From Maritalea sp051251695 (GTDB lineage: Bacteria > Pseudomonadota > Alphaproteobacteria > Rhizobiales > Devosiaceae), in NCBI RefSeq assembly GCF_051251695.1, contig NZ_JBPOEU010000018.1, positions 11,780-75,779 of the forward strand: a DNA stretch of 64,000 nt, written 5' to 3'. The notes under the pieces were generated by a model. That model did not search any database. It had not been told where the DNA came from and saw nothing but the letters and a program-made list of their open reading frames with translations. Position numbers and translations under genes: made by a program. Of the stretch, positions 16,379 to 24,621 are shown piece after piece (the stretch's first letter is position 1; every line of letters starts with the position of its first letter).

Positions 16379-16972
16379 ATGGGTGGTCATACTCCATACG
16401 AAGTCGATGAACTGAATGGCCCTTCCGTGGTCGTGATTGAACATGCGCGACACATGCAAGTCCTTTATCGATCAATGCTTTCTGGAACCGGAACCCGCGC
16501 ACTGCGGGTATATAGTGACCCTAAGGATGCGATTGCAGCCATTATTGCTGATCCGCCGGATGTTTTGCTGGTGGATTGGGACACAGATGACTTTCCGGGG
16601 AATCGATTCTTAAATCAGTTCCGGTCGCGCCAACTTTATCCTGTTTGTTTGCTGCCGGTGATCATGGTTATGTCAGAAGTTCGCCAGCGGACATGCGAAC
16701 AAGCGATCCGGCTTGGTGCCCATGCTGTTTTAACCAAACCGGTTTCAACCACCAGACTGTTTGAATATATTTCTTGGGTCGCATTGGAAAAACAAAAGAT
16801 GCAGCTGACGGGTGATAAATACATCGTGCGCCCGCTTGTTGAGCGCTTGAGCGAACTCAAAAACAACCAGTCCTCGCTCAAATCAAAGCATTTCGCGCAA
16901 GGACAACAGCAAGCTCAGGTCGAATCGTTGCAATCAGATGTGGATCGGATTTTGAAGTCCTCGTTCTATTAA
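16379..16972 (+). CDS. Single-domain response regulator with C-terminal extension
   Basis: 197 residues. Residues about 15-140 form a receiver domain: VVVIEHARHMQ (only one acidic residue where two are usual), VLLVDWD with D66 as the likely phosphoacceptor, and HAVLTKPVS with the conserved Lys. The remaining ~55 residues are polar and glutamine-rich (HFAQGQQQAQVESLQ) with no DNA-binding or enzymatic domain. No histidine kinase lies nearby. The reduced acidic pocket suggests weak or atypical phosphorylation. The start has no strong ribosome site; GTG/TTG alternatives are possible. Confidence 0.82.
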   Translation: MGGHTPYEVDELNGPSVVVIEHARHMQVLYRSMLSGTGTRALRVYSDPKDAIAAIIADPPDVLLVDWDTDDFPGNRFLNQFRSRQLYPVCLLPVIMVMSEVRQRTCEQAIRLGAHAVLTKPVSTTRLFEYISWVALEKQKMQLTGDKYIVRPLVERLSELKNNQSSLKSKHFAQGQQQAQVESLQSDVDRILKSSFY

Positions 16973-17139
16973 GGCCGAGATGAGGCGAGATTTGCACATT
17001 TACGCTAGATTTTGCTTAGAAATGAAGGTGACACTTCTGGCTCTAAAGGGTAAGAGATGATAAACGCATCGGGTAGATAATGTGGGCAATCGATGTCCAT
17101 TGGCGTTTAAATTGATCTTGTTGTTATTTTGGAGCTGAA

Positions 17140-17526
17140 ATGAAACAGCTATTTGCAGAACTATTTATCTGGTGGCACGGCCAAACCATGGGCACACGCT
17201 TATTCACGGCGCTCAATGGTAAATTTGTTGGTGAAGACGATGCTGGCAATAAATATTATGTTTCCAAGAAAGACAGCAAGCGCCGTTGGGTCACCTATAA
17301 TGGCCCAATAGACGCGTCTGCTATTCAATCGGGATGGCATGGTTGGATGCACGGTCGTACCGATGTGCCGCCAACAGAGCAGAATTACCAAGCTAAGGCA
17401 TGGGAAAAACCGCATCATGAAAATCTGACTGGAACCGGTGCTGCGTATCGGCCACAGGGTAGCTTGTTGGCAAATGGCCAACGTCCAGAAGTTACAGGTG
17501 ATTATGATGCATGGTCGCCAGAATAA
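17140..17526 (+). CDS. NADH:ubiquinone oxidoreductase accessory subunit NDUFA12
   Basis: 128 residues, homologous to the mitochondrial complex I subunit NDUFA12 (B17.2) found in alphaproteobacteria. Signature elements: FIWWHGQTMGTRLFTALNGK, GEDDAGNKYYVSK, RRWVTYNGPIDASAIQSGWH, GWMHGRTDVPP and the proline-rich C-terminus (YRPQGSLLANGQRPEVTGDY). It acts in assembly/stability of respiratory complex I at the membrane. The neighbouring DUF2155 gene is a conserved companion in alphaproteobacteria. GGAG precedes the ATG. Confidence 0.95.
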   Translation: MKQLFAELFIWWHGQTMGTRLFTALNGKFVGEDDAGNKYYVSKKDSKRRWVTYNGPIDASAIQSGWHGWMHGRTDVPPTEQNYQAKAWEKPHHENLTGTGAAYRPQGSLLANGQRPEVTGDYDAWSPE

Positions 17527-17537
17527 TAGAAAACTCT

Positions 17538-17966
17538 ATGCTTGAACTCTTTAAACGTTTCAATCGCCCGATTGTCGCTGCCATTTTGGTTTGCGCCTCA
17601 ATGCTTGCATGGTCTTTGCCTGCCCGCGCGGATACGATTGCAAATCCCGTTGTCGTGTTTGCTGGTTTGGACAAAATAACCGGACGCATTATCAATTTTG
17701 ACGTTTATATCGACGAAACGGTGCAGTTTGGCGCACTTCAAATGACGCCACGGGCTTGTTACACACGTCCTGCGAATGAGACCCAGCGGACAACTGTGTT
17801 TGTTGAAGTTGATCAAGTCTCACTTAAGCAGACTGTGACGCGGATATTTACGGGTTGGATGTTTGCAGATAGTCCGGCGTTAAACGCCATCGACCATGCT
17901 GTTTATGACATTTGGCTGGTGGACTGCAAACAAGCCTCAGACGTTCCACCACCATCAAGCCGATAA
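17538..17966 (+). CDS. DUF2155 family exported protein
   Basis: 142 residues from ATG 17538. Signal peptide (RPIVAAILVCASMLAWSLPARA), then the DUF2155 core: NPVVVFAGLDKITGRIINFD, FGALQMTPRACYTRP, TTVFVEVDQVS, RIFTGWMFADSPALNAIDHAVYDIWLVDC. Periplasmic, function unknown; two cysteines (in RACYTR and VDCKQ) could form a disulphide. An ATG at 17511 is in frame but would overlap the NDUFA12 gene. The 3' end overlaps the convergent aat gene by 64 bases. Confidence 0.9.
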   Translation: MLELFKRFNRPIVAAILVCASMLAWSLPARADTIANPVVVFAGLDKITGRIINFDVYIDETVQFGALQMTPRACYTRPANETQRTTVFVEVDQVSLKQTVTRIFTGWMFADSPALNAIDHAVYDIWLVDCKQASDVPPPSSR

Positions 17967-18577
17967 AAATCACCCTTAATTTTCAGGGCGTTGTGCAATC
18001 TCTCATGATATTGCTCGCGCGGTATTTCTACGCCGCCTAGCGAACGCAGATGGTTGGTGATGAATTGGGTATCAAGAAGCTCAAATCCACCAACATTTAG
18101 GCGGTCGACGAGGTGGGCGAGGGCAATTTTTGAAGCGTCGCGCTCCTTATGGAACATGCTTTCGCCAAAAAACGCGCCGCCAATCGCAATGCCATAAAGG
18201 CCTCCCACCAAGTTACCTTGACGCCAGACCTCAACAGTATGGCAATATCCCATGCGAAACAGCATGTGATAAAGCTCTATAATCTCGTTATTGATCCAGG
18301 TTTCATCGCTGTCAGAACGTTTGTCAGCGCAGTTGGTGATAACGGCTAAAAAATTGGTATCGACGCGCACTTCAAAATGATCGCGCCGCATCAGTTTTTT
18401 CATGCTTTTTGAAACGTAAAAACCGTCGAGCGGCATAATCCCGCGCTCATCTGGATCTACCCAAAACAGGTCGCTTGCCTCTGCACTTTCCGCCATTGGA
18501 AATATCCCATGGGCATAGGCGCTCAGGATCATTTCGGGGGTCAATTTGAGGGCGAGTGGATCGTTTTGAACAGCCAT
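17903..18577 (-). CDS. aat: Leucyl/phenylalanyl-tRNA--protein transferase
   Basis: Adds Leu/Phe from aminoacyl-tRNA to proteins with N-terminal Arg or Lys, making them ClpS/ClpAP substrates (N-end rule). 224 residues: SAYAHGIFPMAE, FWVDPDERGIMPLD, WINNEIIELYHMLFRMGYCH, VEVWRQGNLVGGLYGIAIGG, FFGESMFHKERDASKIAL, LDTQFITNHLRSLGGVEIPR. The conserved WxxPxxRG is present as WVDPDERG. ATG 18577 gives the standard N-terminus; an upstream in-frame start would translate through the accC terminator. The C-terminal 20 residues are encoded opposite the end of the DUF2155 gene. Confidence 0.95.
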   Translation of the reverse strand: MAVQNDPLALKLTPEMILSAYAHGIFPMAESAEASDLFWVDPDERGIMPLDGFYVSKSMKKLMRRDHFEVRVDTNFLAVITNCADKRSDSDETWINNEIIELYHMLFRMGYCHTVEVWRQGNLVGGLYGIAIGGAFFGESMFHKERDASKIALAHLVDRLNVGGFELLDTQFITNHLRSLGGVEIPREQYHERLHNALKIKGDFYRLDGGGTSEACLQSTSQMS

Positions 18578-18580
18578 AAT

Positions 18581-18616
18581 CAAAAACAGGGCCCCTTTGG
18601 GGGGCCCTGCGTTTTT
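18581..18616 (-). terminator. Hairpin terminator of accC, T-flanked on both strands
   Basis: CAGGGCCCC (18587-18595) pairs with GGGGCCCTG (18601-18609). T tracts flank it on both strands, so it can work in either direction. It lies between accC and aat, which limits read-through into aat. Confidence 0.82.
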
Positions 18617-19952
18617 ACATCCCCAAATATTTTTCCAGCCAATGAATATCATAGTTGCCGGAGATCACATCAGGCTCTTTGATCAATCGTCTAAAGAGCG
18701 GCAATGTTGTTTTAACCCCGTCAATAACAAACTCGTCTAGGGCACGGTTCAACCGTTGCAAACACTCTTCTCGCGTGCGGCCATGTACGATCAGCTTGCC
18801 GATGAGGCTGTCATAATATGGCGGGATTTTATATCCCTGATAAACACCAGAATCGACACGAACGCCCACGCCACCGGCTGGGTGATAATAAGAAATGGTG
18901 CCGGGAGAGGGTGCAAATGTATCCGGGTCTTCAGCGTTGATGCGCACCTCGATAGCGTGCCCCCAAAACTGAACGTCTTCCTGCTTAACGGTCATTTCCA
19001 TGCCAGCGGCAATGCGGATTTGCTCGTAAACAATGTCGACCATTGTAATGCGTTCAGTAACGGGGTGTTCCACCTGCAAACGGGTGTTCATTTCAATGAA
19101 ATAGAACTCCCCATCTTCATAAAGGAACTCAACAGTACCAGCGCCCGAATATTTCATTTCCGCCACAGCGTTGGCACAGATCATGCCAATTTTGTGTCGC
19201 TGTTCAGGGGTTATGGTCGGCCCGTTTGCTTCTTCCCATACTTTTTGGTGACGGCGCTGCAAAGAACAGTCTCGTTCGCCCAAATGTACGGCGCGGCCTT
19301 TGCCGTCGCCCAATACCTGAATTTCGATATGGCGTGGTTTGCCGAGATATTTTTCGATGTAAACCGCGTCGTCACCAAAAGCTGCTTTTGCTTCTGTGCG
19401 TGCAGTTGATAAGGCAATGCCGATTTCTTCGCTGTTTTTGGCAACCTTCATGCCACGACCACCGCCACCGGAGGCGGCTTTGATGATCACAGGATAGCCG
19501 ATTTCTTCAGCAATTCGACGTGCTTCTTTATCTTCGGTCACGCCGCCTTCTGAACCGGGCACCACTGGAATGCCAAGCTTTTTGGCTGTTCGTTTGGCTT
19601 CGATCTTGTCGCCCATAATATCGATATGGTGAGAAGACGGACCGATAAAGGCGATGTTGTGTTCCTCAAGAATTTGCGCGAAACGGGCATTTTCAGAAAG
19701 AAAACCATAGCCGGGATGCACGGCTTCAGCGCCGGTGATTTCACAGGCCGCCAAAATGGACGGGATGTTGAGGTAACTATCCTTAGCCGGGGCCGGTCCG
19801 ATACAAACGCTTTCGTCTGCCAAGCGCACATGCATTGCATCTGCGTCAGCTGTTGAGTGTACCGCAACGGTTTGAATGCCTAATTCTTTACAGGCGCGCA
19901 AGATGCGCAGGGCAATTTCGCCACGGTTTGCAATAAGAACTTTGGAGAACAT
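18615..19952 (-). CDS. accC: Acetyl-CoA carboxylase, biotin carboxylase subunit
   Basis: ATP-dependent carboxylation of the biotin on AccB, first half-reaction of fatty-acid synthesis. 445 residues, normal length: FSKVLIANRGEIALRILRAC, GYGFLSENARFA, IKAASGGGGRGMKVAKN (glycine-rich ATP loop), GERDCSLQRRHQKVWEE, FYFIEMNTRLQVEHPVTE (catalytic Glu/Asn/Arg). AGGAG sits before the ATG. It is 11 bases from accB and co-transcribed with accB and aroQ. Confidence 0.98.
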   Translation of the reverse strand: MFSKVLIANRGEIALRILRACKELGIQTVAVHSTADADAMHVRLADESVCIGPAPAKDSYLNIPSILAACEITGAEAVHPGYGFLSENARFAQILEEHNIAFIGPSSHHIDIMGDKIEAKRTAKKLGIPVVPGSEGGVTEDKEARRIAEEIGYPVIIKAASGGGGRGMKVAKNSEEIGIALSTARTEAKAAFGDDAVYIEKYLGKPRHIEIQVLGDGKGRAVHLGERDCSLQRRHQKVWEEANGPTITPEQRHKIGMICANAVAEMKYSGAGTVEFLYEDGEFYFIEMNTRLQVEHPVTERITMVDIVYEQIRIAAGMEMTVKQEDVQFWGHAIEVRINAEDPDTFAPSPGTISYYHPAGGVGVRVDSGVYQGYKIPPYYDSLIGKLIVHGRTREECLQRLNRALDEFVIDGVKTTLPLFRRLIKEPDVISGNYDIHWLEKYLGM

Positions 19953-19963
19953 GGGTGTTTCTC

Positions 19964-20461
19964 CTATTCAATCACAACAAGGGGTTCGCCGAATTCAACT
20001 GGCTGAGAATCATCAACCAGAATGCGCGTAACGGTTCCAGCTTTATGGGCGGGAATTTGGTTCATGGTCTTCATCGCTTCGATGATCAGTACCGTTTGAC
20101 CTTCGGTCACCTTCGCGCCGACTTCAACAAAGTTCGCCGCGCTTGGTTCTGGCGCCATATAGGCTGTGCCAACCATGGGTGAGGTCAATGTGCCAGGGTT
20201 GGATGCCAAATCTTCTGCGGCTGGTGCTGCAACGGCTGTTGGGCCTGCTGGCGCTGCGCCCCCGGCTGGCATAGGTGCTGCCATTTGTTGCGGCGCGTAC
20301 GCCATCGGAGCGGACATTTGAACATTTTCTTGTGGGTAGGAGCGCGTAACGCGGACCCGGAAATCATCTTTTTCGATTTCGACTTCTACAAGATCTTGTT
20401 CGTTCAACAATTCTGCAATTGTCCGGATTAGATCGCGGTCAATTTGTGAATCTTTGGTCAT
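19964..20461 (-). CDS. accB: Biotin carboxyl carrier protein of acetyl-CoA carboxylase
   Basis: 165 residues. N-terminal helical region (DRDLIRTIAELLNEQDLVEV), an Ala/Pro/Met-rich linker (about 55-90), and the C-terminal biotinyl domain with EAMKTMN; K131 is the biotinylated lysine. The flexible Ala-Pro linker lets the biotin swing between AccC and AccA/AccD (family knowledge). Good GGAGAA site; middle of the aroQ-accB-accC operon. Confidence 0.98.
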   Translation of the reverse strand: MTKDSQIDRDLIRTIAELLNEQDLVEVEIEKDDFRVRVTRSYPQENVQMSAPMAYAPQQMAAPMPAGGAAPAGPTAVAAPAAEDLASNPGTLTSPMVGTAYMAPEPSAANFVEVGAKVTEGQTVLIIEAMKTMNQIPAHKAGTVTRILVDDSQPVEFGEPLVVIE

Positions 20462-20484
20462 TTAGCTCGATTCTCCGATTTTTA

Positions 20485-20925
20485 TTACTCTGGGATCTGT
20501 GTCGCCAGTGCCCCAATTGCTAGAATATATCCAGTTGGCCCCAAACCGCAAATGGTTCCGGTGGCAACTGGGGATATGTATGAATGGTGGCGGAACGTTT
20601 CCCGTGCATAAATGTTAGATAAATGCACTTCTATTGTTGGAATGTTGATGGCGCGTATGGCGTCATGAAGCGCAACAGAAGTGTGGCTGTAGGCGGCTGG
20701 GTTGATGATTAGACCATCACCATTCGCGCCCGCTTCTTGTATTTGGGTAACGAGTTCGCCTTCTGAATTGGTTTGAAAAAACGCTAATTCAAAGTCAAAT
20801 CGTGCGCACTCATCAAGACAGGCGGCTTCAATCTCAGCCAAACCAACAGTGCCGTAAATGTCGCCTTCGCGGTTTCCGAGCAAGTTCAGGTTGGGGCCGT
20901 TTAGAATTGTTATTTTTTTGGCCAT
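20485..20925 (-). CDS. aroQ: Type II 3-dehydroquinate dehydratase
   Basis: Third step of the shikimate pathway. 146 residues: ITILNGPNLNLLGNREGDIY (active-site loop with the catalytic Tyr), TNSEGELVTQIQEA, GLIINPAAYSHTSVALHDA (substrate binding) and VEVHLSN-type VHLSNIYARETFRHHSYIS with the active-site His. I use ATG 20925 (AGGCGG upstream, product MAKKITILNG); a start at 20955 adds ten unconserved residues. First gene of the aroQ-accB-accC operon, an order common in alphaproteobacteria. Confidence 0.97.
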   Translation of the reverse strand: MAKKITILNGPNLNLLGNREGDIYGTVGLAEIEAACLDECARFDFELAFFQTNSEGELVTQIQEAGANGDGLIINPAAYSHTSVALHDAIRAINIPTIEVHLSNIYARETFRHHSYISPVATGTICGLGPTGYILAIGALATQIPE

Positions 20926-20980
20926 TAATTGCCGCCTATTTATGACATTCATCAAAAAAGTGTGATGTGACTATACGAAA

Positions 20981-21036
20981 CTGAGCAAAAAGGCAAAGGG
21001 AAGAATTTAATTCCATTGCCTTTTCGCTCAGTTTTT
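20981..21036. terminator. Long hairpin between the DsbA-like gene and aroQ
   Basis: CTGAGCAAAAAGGCAA (20981-20996) pairs with TTGCCTTTTCGCTCAG (21016-21031, one mismatch), a stem of about 15 bp with a 19-base loop. The six-T run lies on the plus-strand side, although both flanking genes are on the minus strand, where only TTT follows. It probably ends the DsbA transcript, less typically than usual. Confidence 0.6.
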
Positions 21037-21055
21037 TAAGGATATCTGCCTCGGT

Positions 21056-21934
21056 TTATAGATTGCAGGTTGCTTTGCCACAATCGCGCATGTTTTTGAC
21101 CTTTTTGCGCATTTCTTCAATGCCCACGGCACCACGCAAAAGTTCGTCGCCAAGAATAAAGTTTGGCGTGGACGAAATGCCCAATGCATCAGCAACTTGA
21201 TAGGTGCGGCCGATGGCGTCAGAAACCGACTCATTGCCCATTTGCAGTTCTAATTCGATTGGGTTCATGCCCAGCGCCGCAGCGGCGGCAAGTGCTTTGC
21301 TTTTATCGATTTGCCCGCGTGAGGCAAAAAGCTGTGTGTGGAAATCAAGGTAGTTCACGTTCTCATCGCGGCCAACCAAAATGGCAATACGTGCCGCATC
21401 CACCGACCCTTGGCTTAGGATTGGGAACTCTTTGAGAATGAGCCGGACATTTTTGTCTTCATCCAAAAGTTGCAACACGTCAGCCAAGGCTTGGCGACAG
21501 AAACCACAATTATAGTCGAAAAACTCCACAAGGGTAACGTCACCTTCTGGATTGCCCAACACCACATGATCTGGGTCGTCGTAAATTGGAGCTTTCATAG
21601 AGGCGAGTGCCGCTTGGGCTTTCGAGTTTTGTGCGCGTTCAGTTTCTTCCTGCAAAGCGGCAGACATACGCTGAAGGAGCGAGGGGTTGGCCATCAAATA
21701 GCTCTCAATGACGGGGCCCATCTCAGAGGTTTTGATGTCTGTATTGGGGGCATTGTTTGCGGGTTGGTTTTCCTGCGCAGCTGCAAGCTTGTCGTCTATT
21801 GTTTTCTCAATGAGTGTTTGGATATCTGCTTGAGAAAGCTGAGGCGTTTGCTGGGAAACTGAAATGACCGCAAACAGAATAGCGGCTGCGAGCAGCATAA
21901 CGCCTGTAAGCAAATATATCGTGCGAGCTTGCAT
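21056..21934 (-). CDS. DsbA-family thiol:disulphide oxidoreductase, membrane-anchored
   Basis: 292 residues from ATG 21934. An N-terminal signal anchor (TIYLLTGVMLLAAAILFAVI), a polar linker, then a thioredoxin fold with VEFFDYNCGFCRQALADV (CxxC pair C-G-F-C) and a DsbA helical insertion; the cis-proline region reads ISSTPNFILGDELLRG. A DsbA/ScsC-like oxidase or isomerase acting in the periplasm is likely. A 21-base upstream TTG is an alternative start. It follows the M48 protease gene by 34 bases and is probably co-transcribed. Confidence 0.92.
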   Translation of the reverse strand: MQARTIYLLTGVMLLAAAILFAVISVSQQTPQLSQADIQTLIEKTIDDKLAAAQENQPANNAPNTDIKTSEMGPVIESYLMANPSLLQRMSAALQEETERAQNSKAQAALASMKAPIYDDPDHVVLGNPEGDVTLVEFFDYNCGFCRQALADVLQLLDEDKNVRLILKEFPILSQGSVDAARIAILVGRDENVNYLDFHTQLFASRGQIDKSKALAAAAALGMNPIELELQMGNESVSDAIGRTYQVADALGISSTPNFILGDELLRGAVGIEEMRKKVKNMRDCGKATCNL

Positions 21935-21968
21935 ATTAAAGAACTTTCGAATCAAAGATTGTTGGTGA

Positions 21969-23312
21969 TCAAGTTAGAGACAATATGTCATCAGAGCGTA
22001 ACCAGGCGGGGGTTCCCTTGACCAAATTTTGTTGAGCCTTTTTTGCAAGTCCTCTTGCAAGCTTTGTTTCGCCATTTAACAGAGCCGCCTCGGCTGCCGC
22101 AAGGTCCGCTTGACCTTTATCTCCTAATTTAGCATAGGCTCGGGCTAAAATGGAAAAAGGACGCGGTGATTTGCGTGATGTGGCAGATATGCGCCGTAAC
22201 TGGCCGATCGCTTCTTCGATATTTGCCCGTTTGTCAGTATCTGCCAGCGCAACCGCATAGATGAGCCGCAACTCAGGCTCGTTCGGGGAAAGACTGACCG
22301 CGCGCTTTAGGGATATGACGGCTTTATTGGGATTGCCTGTTTCAAAATACATTTGCCCCAACATCTCATGGAAATATTGGTTTTTTGGCGCTGCCTTGAC
22401 CAAAGCTGACATTTGCTTGATAGCTGCGTTTCCGGCTCCTGCGCGGTATCCTGCGATTGTGCGCGCATATCGTGCGGCAAGCGACTTGTCGCTGTTGGGA
22501 TATCTATTCAGCACTGAATGACTGCGCTCTAGGAACCCCATCAATTTGGCTTTTACAAAATCCATGCGGCGAACATCTTTGGGGTTGTCTCGTTTATTGC
22601 GAAAGGGGCTGGTAGCGGCTTTGTTCTGAACCTGTGAGAGGCGATCTTCGGCAAGCGGGTGAGTGCGCAAATAGGCACTGGCGGCGGCCCGAATGCTTTG
22701 GTTGCGTTGCAACGTGTCCAAAACGTCAATCATGCCGTCTGGCGACTGTTTGGTGCGTTCTAAATATTTGAGTGCGGCGGCGTCTGCGGCACTTTCCTCT
22801 GAACGACGATAGGCCAAAAATGCGTTTTGCCCAACAGACGCTGTGCCAAGTATAAAGGCGGACACCATCCGACCAATGTCACCATTTGTGTCTCGGCCTG
22901 CGGCGGCCGCAAGCACACCGATGCCAAGAACTGTTGATATTGCCGTTAGTTGGCCCTGAACTTCTGATTGTTCGCGCAGGCGCTGTAAGTGGCCACCGGC
23001 GAGGTGACCCACTTCGTGGGCGATCACGGCTTTAAGGGCGTTTGGCGTTTGGCTTTCCAATATGGTGCCGTAATTGACAAACATCGCGCCGCTTTCAATA
23101 ACGAACGCATTAAACCGGCGGTCATTCACGATATAGATCGGCAGGTTTTTCTTTTGGATACCGGCAGCTTTAAGCAATGGCGCTGTGAAATCGCGCAACA
23201 TTGCTTCAGTTTCAGCGTCGGTGATGAGTTTTAGCAAAGCAGCATGTGCCGCGCCGATTGGCGCCAATGTGAGTGCGATGCACAAAAGAATTGTGGAGAG
23301 AGTTCTACCCAT
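21969..23312 (-). CDS. M48 family metalloprotease with TPR domain (BepA/YfgC-like)
   Basis: 447 residues. Signal peptide (TLSTILLCIALTLAPIGAAHA), M48 zinc protease domain with AVIAHEVGHLAGGH (HExxH, zinc site) and the downstream zinc ligand region ESAADAAALKYLERT, then tetratricopeptide repeats (about 290-440; YFHEMLGQMYFETGNPNKAV, PFSILARAYAKLGDKGQADL). E. coli BepA, with the same layout, handles outer-membrane protein (LptD) quality control in the periplasm; the same role is inferred here. AAAGGT precedes ATG 23312; first gene of a pair with the DsbA-like protein. Confidence 0.93.
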   Translation of the reverse strand: MGRTLSTILLCIALTLAPIGAAHAALLKLITDAETEAMLRDFTAPLLKAAGIQKKNLPIYIVNDRRFNAFVIESGAMFVNYGTILESQTPNALKAVIAHEVGHLAGGHLQRLREQSEVQGQLTAISTVLGIGVLAAAAGRDTNGDIGRMVSAFILGTASVGQNAFLAYRRSEESAADAAALKYLERTKQSPDGMIDVLDTLQRNQSIRAAASAYLRTHPLAEDRLSQVQNKAATSPFRNKRDNPKDVRRMDFVKAKLMGFLERSHSVLNRYPNSDKSLAARYARTIAGYRAGAGNAAIKQMSALVKAAPKNQYFHEMLGQMYFETGNPNKAVISLKRAVSLSPNEPELRLIYAVALADTDKRANIEEAIGQLRRISATSRKSPRPFSILARAYAKLGDKGQADLAAAEAALLNGETKLARGLAKKAQQNLVKGTPAWLRSDDILSLT

Positions 23313-23430
23313 TACTAAATTGACCTTTGCGCCCCAATCGTTTTATGGCCTTGATAGGGCAAGCGGACGACCCCGAAACCATATGTTGCAACCATATATG
23401 GCACCAAATGCAGGAAAGTTGGGCACTTTA

Positions 23431-24591
23431 ATGACGAAATCACAAGAGTTTGATGCGTTGCGGCCTTTTTATGCGATGGAAATTTTGGCCATGGCGAAAG
23501 AAAAAGAGGCGCAAGGGATCGAAATTTCGCATTTAGAAGTCGGCGAACCGGGGGCTTTGGCCGCACCTGAAGTGCGTGAAGCGGTGGCGCGAGCCGTGAT
23601 GGACGAGGGACAAGGATACACCCACGCAAAGGGCAACTTATCGCTTCGCGAAGGCTTGGTGCATTATTATCGGCAGCAGCATAAAGCCATTGTCGATGTT
23701 GAAGATATATTGGTGACCAATGGCTCGTCAGCGGGTTTTATTCTTGCCTTTTTGGCAGGGTTTAAACCCGGTGCAAAAATTGCGGTTACACGGCCTGGAT
23801 ATCCAGCCTATTTGAACATTCTCACCAGCCTTGGGTTTAAACCCGTCGAGATCGAGCTTTCGCCAGAAGCAAGTTGGCGACTGAGTGCTGAGATGGTGCA
23901 ACAAGCATATGAGGCTGAGGCATTTGACGGATTGCTGCTGGCGTCACCTGCTAATCCAACCGGTGCGATGATTGAACGTGAAGACTTGGAGCAAATCATT
24001 GAAGTCTGTCGCACGTTGGGTGTTCGGTTCATTTCAGATGAGATTTATCATGGCTTGAGCCATGGGATGGAGGAAACATCAGCGCTTGAATTTGGCGATG
24101 ATGCGATCGTCATCAATAGTTTTTCGAAATATTATTGCATGACCGGTTGGCGATTGGGTTGGATGGTTTTGCCTAAGGACCTTGTTAGGCGTACTGAAAT
24201 TATGGCGCAAAACATGTTTATCTCAGCGCCCAGCTTGTCTCAATTGGCGGGTGAAGTAGCGCTGAACTGCCGCTCCTATTATGACGCGCAAAAAACAAAC
24301 TATGTGAACAACGGCACGATTTTGACCCGCTCGCTGAATGAAATGGGTTTTCGCAATGTTCGTCAATCGGATGGCGCGTTTTACGCCTATGCGGACATTT
24401 CCGAGTTTTCGAATGATAGTGTCCGATTTTGTCATGAATTGTTGGAACGTGGGGACGTCGCTGCGACACCCGGCGTTGATTTTGATCGGGTGAATGGCCA
24501 CAATTTCGTGCGGTTCTCATATGCCGGGTCACGGGAAGTGATTGAAAGCGCGATAGAAAAAATGGCCGGCTTTTTGAGCCGACCATTGTAG
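23431..24591 (+). CDS. Class I/II PLP-dependent aminotransferase
   Basis: 386 residues. Fold-type I aminotransferase: ISHLEVGEPGALAAPEVREA, GYTHAKGNLSLREGLVHYY, VTNGSSAGFILAFLAGF, LLASPANPTGAMI, FISDEIYHGLSHG, INSFSKYYCMTGWRLGWMV with the Schiff-base lysine (SFSK), and FVRFSYAGS with the carboxylate-binding Arg. Substrate not determined; aspartate/aromatic subgroup most likely. The ATG at 23431 has GGAAAG upstream; longer forms from 23383 or 23398 are possible. Divergent from the M48 gene and convergent with rne (30 bases between stops). Confidence 0.9.
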   Translation: MTKSQEFDALRPFYAMEILAMAKEKEAQGIEISHLEVGEPGALAAPEVREAVARAVMDEGQGYTHAKGNLSLREGLVHYYRQQHKAIVDVEDILVTNGSSAGFILAFLAGFKPGAKIAVTRPGYPAYLNILTSLGFKPVEIELSPEASWRLSAEMVQQAYEAEAFDGLLLASPANPTGAMIEREDLEQIIEVCRTLGVRFISDEIYHGLSHGMEETSALEFGDDAIVINSFSKYYCMTGWRLGWMVLPKDLVRRTEIMAQNMFISAPSLSQLAGEVALNCRSYYDAQKTNYVNNGTILTRSLNEMGFRNVRQSDGAFYAYADISEFSNDSVRFCHELLERGDVAATPGVDFDRVNGHNFVRFSYAGSREVIESAIEKMAGFLSRPL

Positions 24592-24621
24592 ATGTGATTT
24601 AAAGATCAATCGCAGATGGGA

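Noticed and set aside
15983..16459. 158-codon open frame on the minus strand
   Set aside because: Overlaps the start of the response regulator gene, has no ribosome site and no domain-like pattern.
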